NCBI RefSeq assembly: GCF_003076515.1 | Contig: NZ_CP022390.1 | Location: 1,178,001 to 1,242,000, forward strand | Reading direction: 5' to 3' | DNA: 64,000 bases | Source: Alcaligenes aquatilis | GTDB taxonomy: Bacteria > Pseudomonadota > Gammaproteobacteria > Burkholderiales > Burkholderiaceae_B | In this document: piece after piece, positions 1 to 10,238 of the stretch | Layout: the number at the start of each line of letters is the position of its first letter | How positions within the stretch are numbered: position 1 is the first letter of the stretch | Made by a program: the position numbers and the translations under genes | The notes under the pieces: model-generated | Databases searched by the model: none | Seen by the model: only the letters and a program-made list of their open reading frames with translations | Told to the model about the DNA's origin: nothing

Positions 1-537
<537 letters not shown>

Positions 538-1416
538 TTAGGCTTGGCCGGCAGCAGCAGCTACCTCAGCGGCGAAATCCTCAACACGCTTTTCAATGCC
601 TTCACCCACAACGTACAGGGTAAAGCCAGCGATCGATGCTTTTTTCTCGTCCAGCATTTGCTGCACGCTTTGCTTGTCGTTCTTGACGAAAGGCTGGCTC
701 AGCAGAGTCACTTCTTTCAGGAACTTGGCAACAGCGCCGTCAACCATTTTGGTGACGATGTCAGCAGGCTTGCCCGATTCAGCCGCTTTCTGAGCCGCCA
801 CGGAGCGTTCGGCTTCGATTTCAGCAGCGTCAACACCGGAAGCGTCCATCGCTTTAGGACGAGTCGCAGCAATGTGCATGGCCAGATCCTTGCCCACTTC
901 TTCGTCGCCACCGGCGAAATCAACCAATACGCCGATTTTGCCACCGTGAACGTAGCTGGCCAGTTGGCCGGCTGTTTCGTAGCGCTGGAAGCGACGGATC
1001 GAGATGTTTTCACCAATCTTGCCAACCAGAGCAGCGCGCACGGTCTCGACATTGCTGTCGGCCAGTGGCAGTTCAGCCAAAGCGGCCAGATCTGCTGGGT
1101 TGTGCTTGGCAACCAGTTGTGCGACGTCGTTGATAAAGCCGATGAAGTCATCGTTCTTGGCAACGAAGTCGGTTTCGCAGTTGACTTCAACAACGGAACC
1201 GGTCTTGGCATCGTCAGCAATGTAAACAGAAACCAGGCCTTCAGCGGTAACGCGGGTAGCTGCTTTGCTAGCCTTGCTGCCCAGCTTCACGCGCAAGATT
1301 TCTTCAGCACGTGCCATATCGCCGTCGGCTTCGGTCAGTGCTTTTTTGCATTCCATCATGGGCGCGTCGGTTTTCTCGCGCAATTCTTTAACCATCGATG
1401 CGGTGATTTGAGCCAC
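538..1416 (-). CDS. tsf: Elongation factor Ts
   Basis: Guanine-nucleotide exchange factor that recycles EF-Tu in the cytoplasm. The 292-residue product starts [16 protein letters not shown], has the N-terminal UBA-like domain with the CKKAL helix, and carries the hallmark ETDFVAKN motif at about residue 80 that contacts EF-Tu. I chose a GTG start at 1416 because GGAG lies 6 nt upstream and family members begin MA-x-IT. The longer TTG start four codons earlier would put the Shine-Dalgarno sequence inside the gene. It follows rpsB and precedes pyrH, and is probably co-transcribed with both. Confidence 0.97.
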   Translation of the reverse strand: MAQITASMVKELREKTDAPMMECKKALTEADGDMARAEEILRVKLGSKASKAATRVTAEGLVSVYIADDAKTGSVVEVNCETDFVAKNDDFIGFINDVAQLVAKHNPADLAALAELPLADSNVETVRAALVGKIGENISIRRFQRYETAGQLASYVHGGKIGVLVDFAGGDEEVGKDLAMHIAATRPKAMDASGVDAAEIEAERSVAAQKAAESGKPADIVTKMVDGAVAKFLKEVTLLSQPFVKNDKQSVQQMLDEKKASIAGFTLYVVGEGIEKRVEDFAAEVAAAAGQA

Positions 1417-1527
1417 GGTTTTCTCCAATTCTGTAGAACGTGCCCCGGCAAGCCGGGGCGATACGAAAGGTCACTGTAGCTGTCTGCCATGACAACTGAT
1501 GGTGTCTGGCAGACAGCGGTGAACCTG

Positions 1528-2277
1528 TTACTCCTGGGTGTCAGCCTGAACTTCGACGAATTCTTCGTCAGCGGCGATTTCTTCAACCAGACCGTTCAGG
1601 TTCTGTTCGCGGCCAGCCAACACGGCGTCAGCCATGCCACGGGCGTACAGAGCGATAGCCTTGGCCGAGTCATCGTTACCAGGAATCACGTAATCCAGAC
1701 CTTCTGGCGAGTGGTTGGTATCAACCACGGCCACAACGGGGATACCCAGCGTGCGGGCTTCGGCCACAGCAATCTTGTGGTAGCCGACGTCGATCACGAA
1801 CAGGGCGTCAGGCAGGTTGTTCATGTCCTTGATACCGCCGATGGCCTTGTTCAGCTTTTCCAGTTCGCGCTCGAACATCAAGGCTTCTTTCTTGCTCATG
1901 GTTTCCAGACGGCCTTCAGCCATCTGACCTTCCATTTCTTTCAGACGCTTGATGGAAGTCTTGACCGTTTTGAAGTTGGTCATCATGCCACCCAGCCAGC
2001 GGCTGTCAACGTAAGGCATACCGCAACGCTCGGCCTCAGCAGCCACCAGTTCGCGAGCAGCACGCTTGGTACCGACGAACAGCACGTTGCCGCCACGAGC
2101 AGCCAGTTGACGCACGAATTTGGTTGCTTCTTCGTACTGAACAACCGTTTTTTCCAGGTTGATGATGTGGATGTTGTTACGCTGGCCGAAGATGAACGGA
2201 GCCATCTTGGGGTTCCAGTAACGGGTTTGGTGGCCAAAGTGCACACCAGCTTCCAGCATTTCACGCATTAAAGACAT
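1528..2277 (-). CDS. rpsB: 30S ribosomal protein S2
   Basis: Structural protein of the small ribosomal subunit. The 249-residue product begins [20 protein letters not shown], the invariant bacterial S2 N-terminus, and contains the central [17 protein letters not shown] coiled-coil segment. ATG at 2277 is preceded by GGAG at 7 nt spacing; a TTG four codons earlier is not the start. First gene of the rpsB-tsf-pyrH group. In other bacteria S2 represses its own mRNA through the leader, and there is a long untranslated region upstream here, but I did not identify the regulatory fold. Confidence 0.98.
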   Translation of the reverse strand: MSLMREMLEAGVHFGHQTRYWNPKMAPFIFGQRNNIHIINLEKTVVQYEEATKFVRQLAARGGNVLFVGTKRAARELVAAEAERCGMPYVDSRWLGGMMTNFKTVKTSIKRLKEMEGQMAEGRLETMSKKEALMFERELEKLNKAIGGIKDMNNLPDALFVIDVGYHKIAVAEARTLGIPVVAVVDTNHSPEGLDYVIPGNDDSAKAIALYARGMADAVLAGREQNLNGLVEEIAADEEFVEVQADTQE

Positions 2278-2660
2278 AAAGTTCTCCAAGGGTTTGGTCT
2301 TGTAACTGCCCGGTATCCGGTAAGGGCCGCAGCCTGTGCTGCATTCCAGACACCCCGAGACGGACAGTCACGCGATTTACTACATACAACATAAAAAACG
2401 TCGCCCGACATGAGCGTACGCCTGCACTGCAACGGACCCGCGCCTTTGAGCAGACAAGAAATCTGCCGTCAAACCCGGGCCTGAAACTTTTCTGGCTACT
2501 GCCTGCATGCAGCGCACCGCTTGCAGGTGTATCCTAGGGGATTGCCTGGTCAGCATCTGTTGAACAAGAACCGGGCTGCTGCCCATGTTGCTTTTGCAAC
2601 GCTTGTAATCGTGCTGACCCTGTATTCGTTGTGAATTCTGCGTGTTTTTGCTGGCTCGCA

Positions 2661-2680
2661 GCGCCCTGAGGCGTTTTTTT
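2661..2680 (+). terminator. Orphan terminator-like hairpin
   Basis: A 4-bp stem (CGCC/GGCG) with a CTGA tetraloop is followed directly by seven T residues. The stem is short, but stem plus T-run is the intrinsic-terminator pattern. No plus-strand gene lies upstream, so if functional it would end a short untranslated RNA starting somewhere after about 2300. Confidence 0.35.
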
Positions 2681-2883
2681 CAATCTTGGAGCAAACTGTC
2701 CTGACCCCTTGCTTTACTCATCCGCCCTGAAGATTCAGAAGGCCTGAGAAAAGCCGGTCAAACCAGGAAAACCTAGATTTAATGCGGTAAACAGCGTCTT
2801 GCGCTGCCTTACACCGCCTTGCTTGGACAGCCGCCAGATCGTCCCAAACGGGACTGTGCGTAACTGCAAAATTCACAAAAGCC

Positions 2884-2889
2884 TATAAT
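2884..2889 (+). promoter_or_regulatory. Candidate -10 box of map
   Basis: A consensus TATAAT hexamer lies 35 bases before the map start codon. The -35 position (2861-2866, taactg) matches poorly, so this is a weak call. Confidence 0.35.
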
Positions 2890-2923
2890 TCTACTATTTT
2901 TCAATAGACCTGTTCAAGTTGCT

Positions 2924-3727
2924 ATGAGTATTCTCGTCACAGACCCCACTGATCTCGAAAAAATGCGCACTGCTTGCCAGACGGCGGCATCCATCCTTGA
3001 CTACCTGACCCCCTTTGTCAAAGCAGGCGTCACGACTGGCGAATTGGACCGCCTGTGCATGGAGCGCATCAATGAACTAGGGGTCAAATCAGCCACCGTG
3101 GGTTACGCGCCCCCTGGCTACCCGCCCTTTCCGGGCTCTATCTGCACCTCCGTCAACCACGTCATCTGTCACGGCATTCCTGGCGATAAAGTGTTGAAAA
3201 ACGGCGATATTCTGAACATGGACGTCACCATTATTCAAGATGGCTGGTTTGGTGACACCAGCCGCATGTTCTACGTGGGTGAACCCAGCATCCTGGCCCG
3301 TCGCCTGACTGAAACCACTTACGAATGCATGTGGTTGGGCATCGATCAGGTCAAGCCGGGCGCAACCCTGGGGGATATCGGCCACGCTATTCAGCAACAC
3401 GCTGAAAAACAAGGCTTTTCCGTGGTACGTGAATATTGCGGACATGGCGTGGGCCAAAAATTCCATCAGGACCCGCAAGTGCTGCACTACGGCAAGCCCG
3501 GCACAGGCGTAAAACTGGAAGCCGGCATGATCTTCACCATTGAACCCATGATCAACGCGGGCCGTCGCGAACTGCGCACCCTGGCAGATCAATGGACCGT
3601 CGTCACCCGCGACCACAGCCTGTCAGCCCAATGGGAGCACGCCATACTGGTGACCGATACCGGCTATGAAGTACTGACTGTCTCGCCCGGCATGCCTGCC
3701 CCTCCAGCCATCATCAACAAGGCCTGA
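2924..3727 (+). CDS. map: Type I methionine aminopeptidase
   Basis: Removes the initiator methionine from nascent cytoplasmic proteins, acting on peptides leaving the ribosome. The 267-residue product has the pita-bread fold's complete dimetal site: Asp100 (NMDVT), Asp111 (GDTS), His174 (CGHGVG), Glu207 (FTIEPM) and Glu238 (QWEHA), plus catalytic His83. ATG at 2924 follows the -10 candidate; the ribosome binding site is weak. It is divergent from rpsB and only 3 bases from glnD, an arrangement common in Burkholderiales. Confidence 0.97.
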   Translation: MSILVTDPTDLEKMRTACQTAASILDYLTPFVKAGVTTGELDRLCMERINELGVKSATVGYAPPGYPPFPGSICTSVNHVICHGIPGDKVLKNGDILNMDVTIIQDGWFGDTSRMFYVGEPSILARRLTETTYECMWLGIDQVKPGATLGDIGHAIQQHAEKQGFSVVREYCGHGVGQKFHQDPQVLHYGKPGTGVKLEAGMIFTIEPMINAGRRELRTLADQWTVVTRDHSLSAQWEHAILVTDTGYEVLTVSPGMPAPPAIINKA

Positions 3728-3730
3728 ACC

Positions 3731-6310
3731 ATGTCCTTCCTGGCCCAGCTTCGCGACAGAATTGCTTGCCGCCGGGCCCAGGTCTACGAGCGCTTCAGGC
3801 AAGACCTGCATTGTGATCGTCTGCTCAAAAGCCTGTGCCAGATTTGTGACCAAGGCCTGCGCGAACTCCTGGACCGTTACCCCCTGCCCCGCCAAGCCAG
3901 CTTGGCGGCCTTGGGCGGGTATGGTCGCGGGGAACTGTACCCGCACTCGGATGTGGATCTACTGATTCTGTTGCAGCGTGAACCAAACGCAGAGGACATT
4001 GACCGCATCCAGGCATTGGTCGCCGCCTTATGGGATATCGGCCTGGCCCCCAGCCACAATGTGGCCACACCCGCCCAATGCCTGGAACAAGCCAGCCAGG
4101 ACATCACTACCGAAACCGCCTTGCTGGAAAGCCGCTGGTTGGCAGGCTCCAGGTTATTGCTGCGCCATGCCCAACAGCAACTGCAAAGCCAGATGGACCC
4201 GCAAGCCTTCTTTCTGGCCAAGCAGGCCGAGCAGCAGCAGCGTCATGCCCATCTGCAAGACACGCCCTACTCCCTAGAGCCCAACTGCAAAGAGTCGCCT
4301 GGCGCCTTGCGTGACTTGCAAGTGCTGCTCTGGATGGCCAGGGCAGCCGGTTTGGGGCGCACTTGGCTGGACGTCGCGCAATCCGAGCTGCTGACCGAAT
4401 CCGAGCTCAATGCCCTGCAACGGGTCGAAGCAGCCTTCAAGCGCCTGCGCATTGAACTTCATCTACTGACAGGCCGCGCCGAAGACAGACTGCTGTTTGA
4501 TCTGCAACCACGTCTGGCGGAAATCTACGGCTTCCAACCCACGGCCACCCGACGTGCCAGCGAACTGCTGATGCAGCGTTACTACTGGGCCGCCAAGATT
4601 GTCAGCCAGCTGAATCTGATCCTGATGCGCAGCATTGAGGAACACCTGTTTCCACAAACCGATCAGGAACCGCTTGTCCTGGATGAACACTTCCAGATTC
4701 ATCATGGACAGTTGGAATTGCGTCAAGCCAATGGCTTCGAGCAAGACCCCTCTCTGATCTTTGTCGCCATGCTGCATTTGCAGCAACAAGCTAGTTTGCG
4801 CGGCCTGAAAGCCGATACGCTGCGCGCCTTATGGCACGCCCGCCGCCTGATCGATGCCACCTTCCGGGCCGAGCCCCGAAATCGACGTCTGTTTCTGGAA
4901 ATTCTCCAACAGAACAAAGGCATTGTGCACACTTTGCGCTTGATGAATTTGCTCAACCTGCTGCCCCGCTACCTACCTGTCTTCCGGCGCGTGGTCGGGC
5001 AGATGCAGCACGACCTGTTCCATGCCTATACCGTGGACGAGCACACGCTGAAAGTCATACGCAATCTACGCCGCTTCACCATGGCTGAGCACAGCGAGGA
5101 GCTGTCCATGGCCAATCAGCTAATGAGCGGTTTTGATCGCCACTGGCTGCTGTATATTGCCGCCCTTTTTCACGACATTGCCAAAGGACGCGGTGGGAAT
5201 CACTCCGAATTGGGTGCCCAGGACGCATTGGCCTTTTGCCAGGATCACGGCCTGATGCCCGTAGATGCAGAACTGGTGGTGTTTCTGGTCCGAGAACACC
5301 TGAGCATGTCTCAGGTCGCACAAAAACGCGATTTGAGCGACCCGAATGTGATTTTCCAGTTCCTACAAACCGTAGGCACCGAACGCCGGCTAACCGCCCT
5401 GTACCTGCTCACCGTAGCCGACATTCGTGCCACCAGCCCAACCGTCTGGAACTCCTGGAAAGGCAAGCTACTGGAGGATCTGTACAACCTGACCTTGGCC
5501 GCGTTAGGGCGCGACGTCAAGGACGGTGTCTCCGTGCTGGATCAGCGCAAACGTGACGCCGCCGGTGAAATACGTCTGGCCGGTCTGCTGGACGATGCTC
5601 GTGAAGACTTTTGGCAGTGGCTGGACAAGCCTTATTTTCTGCGTCATGACGCCAGCGAAATCGCCTGGCACACGATCCAGCTCTACCACCAGTCCCACAG
5701 CCTGACTCCTGTTGTGCGCATACGTCCCGCCGGACAAACCGACGCGCTGCAGGTACTGGTCTACACCAAAGACGCCAGCCGTCTGTTTTTACGTATCTGT
5801 CGTTACTTTGACAGCCAGGCCGTCAGCATTCAGGACGCACGCATCTACACGACTCGCCACGGCTGGGCACTGGACAGCTTTGTCGTGATGCTGCCCGCCT
5901 ACGACCATGCCCTGCGGCGTGATCCCTTGCTGATCGAAACCGAGCTGTGCCAGGCACTACAGCAGGACTGGATCCCCAACGAGCATGCTCACGATCCCTA
6001 TCGCGACATACGTTCGCGCCGGGCTCGAGTATTCCCCATTCAGCCCACCGTGGATCTGCGCCTGGATGAGCAAGGCCAAGACTGGATTTTGACCTTAAGT
6101 GCTACAGACCGGCGCGGTTTGTTGTACAGTCTCGCCCAAGTATTCGAGCGCCACGGCGTACGACTGCGCTCGGCCAAAGTCATGACTCTGGGCGACCGCG
6201 TGGAAGACGTCTTCATCCTCAGTGGCGCCGCACTGGAACACAACCGTCATCAATTGCGCCTGGAGCGCGATGTACGTTTGGCCCTCTCTCAACAAACCTC
6301 CGCGTCTTAA
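3731..6310 (+). CDS. glnD: PII uridylyltransferase / uridylyl-removing enzyme
   Basis: Cytoplasmic nitrogen sensor that uridylylates PII proteins when glutamine is low and removes UMP when it is high, steering glutamine synthetase and NtrC. The 859 residues show the full architecture: nucleotidyltransferase motif GGYGRGELYPHSDVD at 62-76 with catalytic Asp74 and Asp76, an HD hydrolase domain around 430-500 (His-Asp at 481-482, preceded by HAYTVDEH), and two C-terminal ACT domains (about 685-760 and 790-859) that bind glutamine. It starts 3 bases after map and its TAA overlaps the next ATG by one base, so translational coupling is likely. Confidence 0.97.
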   Translation: MSFLAQLRDRIACRRAQVYERFRQDLHCDRLLKSLCQICDQGLRELLDRYPLPRQASLAALGGYGRGELYPHSDVDLLILLQREPNAEDIDRIQALVAALWDIGLAPSHNVATPAQCLEQASQDITTETALLESRWLAGSRLLLRHAQQQLQSQMDPQAFFLAKQAEQQQRHAHLQDTPYSLEPNCKESPGALRDLQVLLWMARAAGLGRTWLDVAQSELLTESELNALQRVEAAFKRLRIELHLLTGRAEDRLLFDLQPRLAEIYGFQPTATRRASELLMQRYYWAAKIVSQLNLILMRSIEEHLFPQTDQEPLVLDEHFQIHHGQLELRQANGFEQDPSLIFVAMLHLQQQASLRGLKADTLRALWHARRLIDATFRAEPRNRRLFLEILQQNKGIVHTLRLMNLLNLLPRYLPVFRRVVGQMQHDLFHAYTVDEHTLKVIRNLRRFTMAEHSEELSMANQLMSGFDRHWLLYIAALFHDIAKGRGGNHSELGAQDALAFCQDHGLMPVDAELVVFLVREHLSMSQVAQKRDLSDPNVIFQFLQTVGTERRLTALYLLTVADIRATSPTVWNSWKGKLLEDLYNLTLAALGRDVKDGVSVLDQRKRDAAGEIRLAGLLDDAREDFWQWLDKPYFLRHDASEIAWHTIQLYHQSHSLTPVVRIRPAGQTDALQVLVYTKDASRLFLRICRYFDSQAVSIQDARIYTTRHGWALDSFVVMLPAYDHALRRDPLLIETELCQALQQDWIPNEHAHDPYRDIRSRRARVFPIQPTVDLRLDEQGQDWILTLSATDRRGLLYSLAQVFERHGVRLRSAKVMTLGDRVEDVFILSGAALEHNRHQLRLERDVRLALSQQTSAS

Positions 6311-7023
6311 TGGAAATCTCCTCTGTCTTTGCCGATGTCAGTCGCAGCTTCTTGTTTGCATTGGCCACACTCTTGCCCATGCTGAACCCGCCTGCGGCCG
6401 CCCCCATCTTTCTGACCCTGACCGAAGGGGCCAGCGTGCCCGATCGCGCCCGACTGGCCAAGAAAGTTGCCATCAACATTTTCATCATGCTGGCCATCGC
6501 TATGGTGGCAGGCAATATTGTGCTGAATTTCTTTGGCATCTCCCTACCCATCATTCGTATTGGCGGGGGCTTGCTGGTGATTGGCACCGCCTGGCGATTG
6601 ATCAACGCCTCGGACTTTGATGCGGCACACGCCCAGAACATGGCCGAGTCCTATTCCTGGGAACAAATTCGCTCCAAGGCCTTCTACCCCTTGACCTTCC
6701 CCATGCTCTGCGGCCCCGGCTCCTTGTCTGCTGCGCTGACGGTAGGGGCGACCTTGCACGACAACTCGGTCGCCGGCACCATGAGCAAGCTGGCTGGCGC
6801 CCTGCCCGCTATTGCGGCGGCCAGTTTTATTGTGTTTCTGGCCTTACGTTTTGCATCCCAATTTCTGTACAAACTGGGCAAGAATGGCACCGCTGTCGTG
6901 ATGCGCCTGTCCGCCTTTATTCTCTTGTGCCTGGGCGTGCAGATTACCTGGGCAGGTTTCCACGAGCTTTTCCTGGGTTTGCTACAGGAAGCTTCTACCT
7001 TTCATTCTTTAAGTTCCTCTTGA
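6310..7023 (+). CDS. MarC-family integral membrane protein
   Basis: A 237-residue inner-membrane protein with about six hydrophobic helices, beginning MEISSVFADVSRSFLFALAT. The LLPMLNPPAAAPIF segment at about 21-35 and the RIGGGLLVIGTAWRLI helix are characteristic of the MarC/UPF0056 family. Despite the name, marC is not itself the multiple-antibiotic-resistance determinant, and the substrate is unknown. Its ATG overlaps the glnD stop (TAATG), and dsbB follows after 4 bases, so the three genes are likely one transcript. Confidence 0.85.
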   Translation: MEISSVFADVSRSFLFALATLLPMLNPPAAAPIFLTLTEGASVPDRARLAKKVAINIFIMLAIAMVAGNIVLNFFGISLPIIRIGGGLLVIGTAWRLINASDFDAAHAQNMAESYSWEQIRSKAFYPLTFPMLCGPGSLSAALTVGATLHDNSVAGTMSKLAGALPAIAAASFIVFLALRFASQFLYKLGKNGTAVVMRLSAFILLCLGVQITWAGFHELFLGLLQEASTFHSLSSS

Positions 7024-7027
7024 TACC

Positions 7028-7528
7028 ATGGCCGCCTCTTCCCGCCAATCCGCTGCACCCTATTATCTGATCGCCCTGCTCGCCTTCTCAGGCGTAGGCA
7101 TTGCGCTGCTCTCTCAGCACGTATTCAGCATCCCGCCTTGCGCCTGGTGCGTGCTGCAACGGCTGATTTTCATTGTGCTGGGCGTATTCAGCCTGATCGC
7201 AGGTGTGCTGCAGCAACTTGGTCACCCACGCAGCTCCACCATAGCCAGCCTGCTGGGTTTGGCCACAGCAGTAGGCGGTATTGTGGCTGCCTGGTATCAG
7301 GTCTCTGTGGCGCAACACCTGTTCAGCTGCGACCAGACCTTTGCTGACCGCTTCATTACCCAATCTGGCCTGGAAAGCGGCCTGCCCTGGTTATTTGGCA
7401 TCTATGCTTCCTGCATGGACGCCCGTCAACCGCTGCTGGGAATCGAATACGCCTACTGGAGCCTGGCGCTGTTTGTCATTCTGGGCCTGGGCTTGCTGCT
7501 GACCTTGTTCAAGCGTCGTGGTGCTTAG
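7028..7528 (+). CDS. dsbB: Disulfide bond formation protein B
   Basis: Inner-membrane quinone reductase that reoxidises periplasmic DsbA. The 166 residues form four membrane helices. The first periplasmic loop has the redox CxxC (Cys38-Ala-Trp-Cys41, context PPCAWCVLQR) and the second loop holds the exchanging pair Cys101 (FSCDQTF) and Cys129 (YASCMD). All four essential cysteines are therefore present. It is the last gene of the map-glnD-marC-dsbB run; no dsbA is in the window. The next gene is on the opposite strand. Confidence 0.93.
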   Translation: MAASSRQSAAPYYLIALLAFSGVGIALLSQHVFSIPPCAWCVLQRLIFIVLGVFSLIAGVLQQLGHPRSSTIASLLGLATAVGGIVAAWYQVSVAQHLFSCDQTFADRFITQSGLESGLPWLFGIYASCMDARQPLLGIEYAYWSLALFVILGLGLLLTLFKRRGA

Positions 7529-7606
7529 CATTGGCGGCCATATGTTTCAGGCATGGCGTGACAGCCCGGCCAGACCGTGCGCCAGCACGCCAAGAACATC
7601 GAATTA

Positions 7607-8119
7607 TCAGGTGATGGCGTTCGCTTTCTTCCACTTGCGCAACCGCAACCGTGCATTGGCATAGGGTGACGATGTATTGAACTGGATCATCCGGCCTTGG
7701 GTGTACCTCTCATACCAAGGCATGCCATACAGCGAAGCATCGTTTTCCTGCTCAACGAGCGCGACAATGCGAGCATGTACATCCGCAAATAGCCGCAGCA
7801 AGTCAGCGTAGGCCACGCCTGCATAGTCGGCATAAAATTTTTGCGCCAGTCTGCCTAACTCGCTCCACGTATAGCCGGTTTCAGGGAAATCGACCGGTCG
7901 TCCCTTTGATTTGCCATCACACCATTTCAGCACCAACAGACTCCATCCGATCAAATAAGCCACCAGATCGGACACACTCATCTGTGTGCCTTGTCTATGC
8001 CCCGGCAGCGTCGCGTCTCGGGCATGCTCCGCTGGCACACTGGCAAGGTCGGCCATCAGTTTCTGATAGGTGGTACGAATCGCATCCAGCAATTCCTGCT
8101 TGTTCTGTGGCACCGCCAT
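7607..8119 (-). CDS. ClbS/DfsB-family four-helix-bundle protein (DUF1706)
   Basis: A 170-residue soluble protein beginning MAVPQNKQELLDAIRTTYQK, the recognisable N-terminus of the DUF1706 family. Members include ClbS, the colibactin self-protection enzyme that opens the genotoxin's cyclopropane. Most family members are uncharacterised and I cannot assign a substrate. I chose ATG at 8119, with AGAGGA 6 nt upstream, over a start 16 codons earlier. The gene stands alone: dsbB converges on it and the purF terminator separates it from purF. This isolated position suggests a separate acquisition; no biosynthetic cluster is nearby. Confidence 0.8.
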   Translation of the reverse strand: MAVPQNKQELLDAIRTTYQKLMADLASVPAEHARDATLPGHRQGTQMSVSDLVAYLIGWSLLVLKWCDGKSKGRPVDFPETGYTWSELGRLAQKFYADYAGVAYADLLRLFADVHARIVALVEQENDASLYGMPWYERYTQGRMIQFNTSSPYANARLRLRKWKKANAIT

Positions 8120-8158
8120 ACCGATCCTCTTTACGCTACGACGAAACTTCCGATTAAA

Positions 8159-8197
8159 ACACCCCAAAGCTTGGACTGGCGTCCAGCTTTGGGGTGT
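8159..8197 (-). terminator. Intrinsic terminator of purF
   Basis: A long hairpin pairs ACACCCCAAAGC-(T)-TGGAC with GTCCAGCTTTGGGGTGT: 17 bp with one bulged base and a 4-nt loop. On the minus strand it is followed by TTTTAATC. It lies 45 bases beyond the purF stop. Confidence 0.85.
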
Positions 8198-8241
8198 AGC
8201 TCAGAAAAGCAGATTTTCTATTCAACTAAGCGGTTAAGCGA

Positions 8242-9726
8242 TCAATCCGTCACGTCCGGCACTTCACGACCGCTTTTGCGGCCTTCCGCCAGCAAATTCA
8301 GATAAGCCTCGTCCACATCACCCGTCACGTACTCGCCACTAAAGCAGGAGGACTCAAAACCGGCAAAACGTGGATTCAAATCGCGCAGGGATTGCTCCAG
8401 ATCGTGCAGATCCTGGTAGACCAGACCATCCACACCGATTTCCTTGGCAACCTGATCCACATCACGCCCCGTGGCAATCAGCTCGGACACGGTAGGCATA
8501 TCAATGCCGTATACGTTCGGAAAACGCACAGGTGGCGCTGCCGAGGCAAAGAACACCTTGTTCGCACCGGCAGCACGAGCCATGTCCACGATCTGGCGGC
8601 TGGTTGTGCCACGCACGATGGAGTCATCCACCAACAGCACGTTCTTGCCCTGGAACTCCATGGGAATGGCGCTCAGTTTCTGACGCACAGACTTCTTGCG
8701 CACTTCCTGGCCGGGCATGATGAAGGTGCGACCTACATAGCGGTTCTTGATGAAACCTTCGCGGTAGTTCAGATTCAGATGAGCCGCCAGCTGCATGGCC
8801 GATGGACGGGCCGAGTCAGGAATAGGCATCACCACATCAATATCAGCCAGACGCAGATTCTTGGCAACGTTCTCGGCCAGGTACACACCCATCAACAAAC
8901 GCGCGTCGTACACCGACACACCATCGACCGTCGAATCGGGACGGGCAAAGTATACGTATTCAAAGACACAGGGATTCAGGCGCGGGTTCTCGGCACACTG
9001 GCGGCTGCTGAGATTGCCATCCAGATCAATGATGATGGCCTCGCCGGGCTCCACATCACGAACCAGCTCAAAGCCGCAACCGGTCAAGGCCACGGACTCG
9101 GAGGCAACCATCCACTCCTCGCCCTTGGGGGTCACGTTGCGGCCCAGGCACAAAGGACGAATCCCGTTCGGATCGCGAAAGGCAACCAGACCAAAGTTCG
9201 CGATTTGTGAAACCACAGCGTAAGCGCCACGAGCACGACGGTGCACGGCGGCCACCGCGTCAAACACCTCGTCCTGAGACAGCTCAGGACCGGTAGCAGC
9301 ACGTTGCAGTTCGTGCGCGTACACATTCAGCAGAACCTCGGAGTCCGAGTTGGTGTTGATGTGGCGACGGTCAATGGTGAACAGCTCTTCACGCAGTTCA
9401 CGCCAGTTGGTCAGATTACCGTTGTGCACAAAGCTCAGACCAAAGGGGGCATTGACGTAAAACGGCTGCGCCTCCTCCACGCTCTGGCTAGAGCCTGCAG
9501 TGGGATAACGCACGTGGCCAATACCGCTATTGCCTGGCAAAGAGCGCATGTTACGAGTACGAAACACGTCCCGCACCAGCCCAAATGCCTTGTGCATGCT
9601 GAAGAACTGGTCGTGCCAGGTCGCCAGCCCCGCTGCATCCTGCCCGCGATGCTGCAGCAAGAGCAAACTGTCATAGATCAACTGATTTACAGGGCTGCGC
9701 GCAACAACCCCTACAACTCCACACAT
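8242..9726 (-). CDS. purF: Amidophosphoribosyltransferase
   Basis: Catalyses the first committed step of purine synthesis, PRPP plus glutamine to phosphoribosylamine, in the cytoplasm. The 494-residue protein begins MCGVVGVV, so Cys2 becomes the N-terminal nucleophile of the Ntn glutaminase domain once Met1 is removed. The C-terminal half carries the PRPP-binding [14 protein letters not shown] motif at about residue 365. ATG at 9726 has GGGA 7 nt upstream. It follows cvpA by 23 bases as in many proteobacteria, and is the last gene of the folC-SPOR-cvpA-purF operon. Confidence 0.97.
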   Translation of the reverse strand: MCGVVGVVARSPVNQLIYDSLLLLQHRGQDAAGLATWHDQFFSMHKAFGLVRDVFRTRNMRSLPGNSGIGHVRYPTAGSSQSVEEAQPFYVNAPFGLSFVHNGNLTNWRELREELFTIDRRHINTNSDSEVLLNVYAHELQRAATGPELSQDEVFDAVAAVHRRARGAYAVVSQIANFGLVAFRDPNGIRPLCLGRNVTPKGEEWMVASESVALTGCGFELVRDVEPGEAIIIDLDGNLSSRQCAENPRLNPCVFEYVYFARPDSTVDGVSVYDARLLMGVYLAENVAKNLRLADIDVVMPIPDSARPSAMQLAAHLNLNYREGFIKNRYVGRTFIMPGQEVRKKSVRQKLSAIPMEFQGKNVLLVDDSIVRGTTSRQIVDMARAAGANKVFFASAAPPVRFPNVYGIDMPTVSELIATGRDVDQVAKEIGVDGLVYQDLHDLEQSLRDLNPRFAGFESSCFSGEYVTGDVDEAYLNLLAEGRKSGREVPDVTD

Positions 9727-9749
9727 GATTGGTTCCCGTTAGTGTGTTC

Positions 9750-10238
9750 TCAATAAGGCAGCCATTCTGCCAGAGACGGCGGCAGCATGGCCTTAATCGA
9801 TTGCACCGCGCGGATCGCAGGCTCGGCCAACTTGGCCTGCTCCCACCACGGCTCTTTCGGTAAATCGGTATGTCCGGCCAGGATGACCAGAATCAGCACC
9901 AGCAATACCCCACGGGCCAGCCCAAACAAGCCACCCAGCCCATGATCGGCAGGTGTCAAACCCGTTTGTTCTATCAGGCTGGCCAGCAGCATGTTCAACA
10001 AACCCACCAGCAACAAGACCATAAAAAAAACGGCTCCGTAGGCCAAAGCCGTACGTAATAAGCCGTTTTCTATCCAGACTTGTATCCAACCTGATGTGCG
10101 TGGCCCCCACCAGATTGCGGCCATGAAAGCCAGCAAATAGGCGCTGAGCGAAAGAACTTCCTTGATCAATCCGCGTATCAGGCCCAGCAGGCCTGATACA
10201 CCCACAATTCCAAGGACGATATAGTCGAAGCTGCTCAC
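9750..10238 (-). CDS. cvpA: Colicin V production family membrane protein
   Basis: A 162-residue inner-membrane protein with four predicted hydrophobic helices, starting MSSFDYIVLGIVGVSGLLGL, the typical CvpA N-terminus. In E. coli it is needed for colicin V production and affects envelope homeostasis; the biochemical role is not settled. The GTG start at 10238 overlaps the preceding SPOR gene's stop by four bases (GTGA), implying translational coupling. It sits directly upstream of purF, the usual genomic partner. Confidence 0.92.
   Translation of the reverse strand: MSSFDYIVLGIVGVSGLLGLIRGLIKEVLSLSAYLLAFMAAIWWGPRTSGWIQVWIENGLLRTALAYGAVFFMVLLLVGLLNMLLASLIEQTGLTPADHGLGGLFGLARGVLLVLILVILAGHTDLPKEPWWEQAKLAEPAIRAVQSIKAMLPPSLAEWLPY

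Larger units (their letters stand above)
2278..2923. other. Divergent intergenic region between rpsB and map
   Basis: No convincing gene is seen in these 646 bases. A 68-codon minus-strand frame at 2380-2586 lacks a ribosome binding site and any recognisable sequence. The region must hold the rpsB leader and promoter, the map promoter (TATAAT at 2884-2889) and a terminator-like hairpin at 2661-2680 pointing along the plus strand with no plus-strand gene before it. Confidence 0.6.

Noticed and set aside
2380..2586. 68-codon minus-strand frame upstream of rpsB
   Set aside because: No ribosome binding site and no recognisable sequence; it lies where the rpsB leader is expected.
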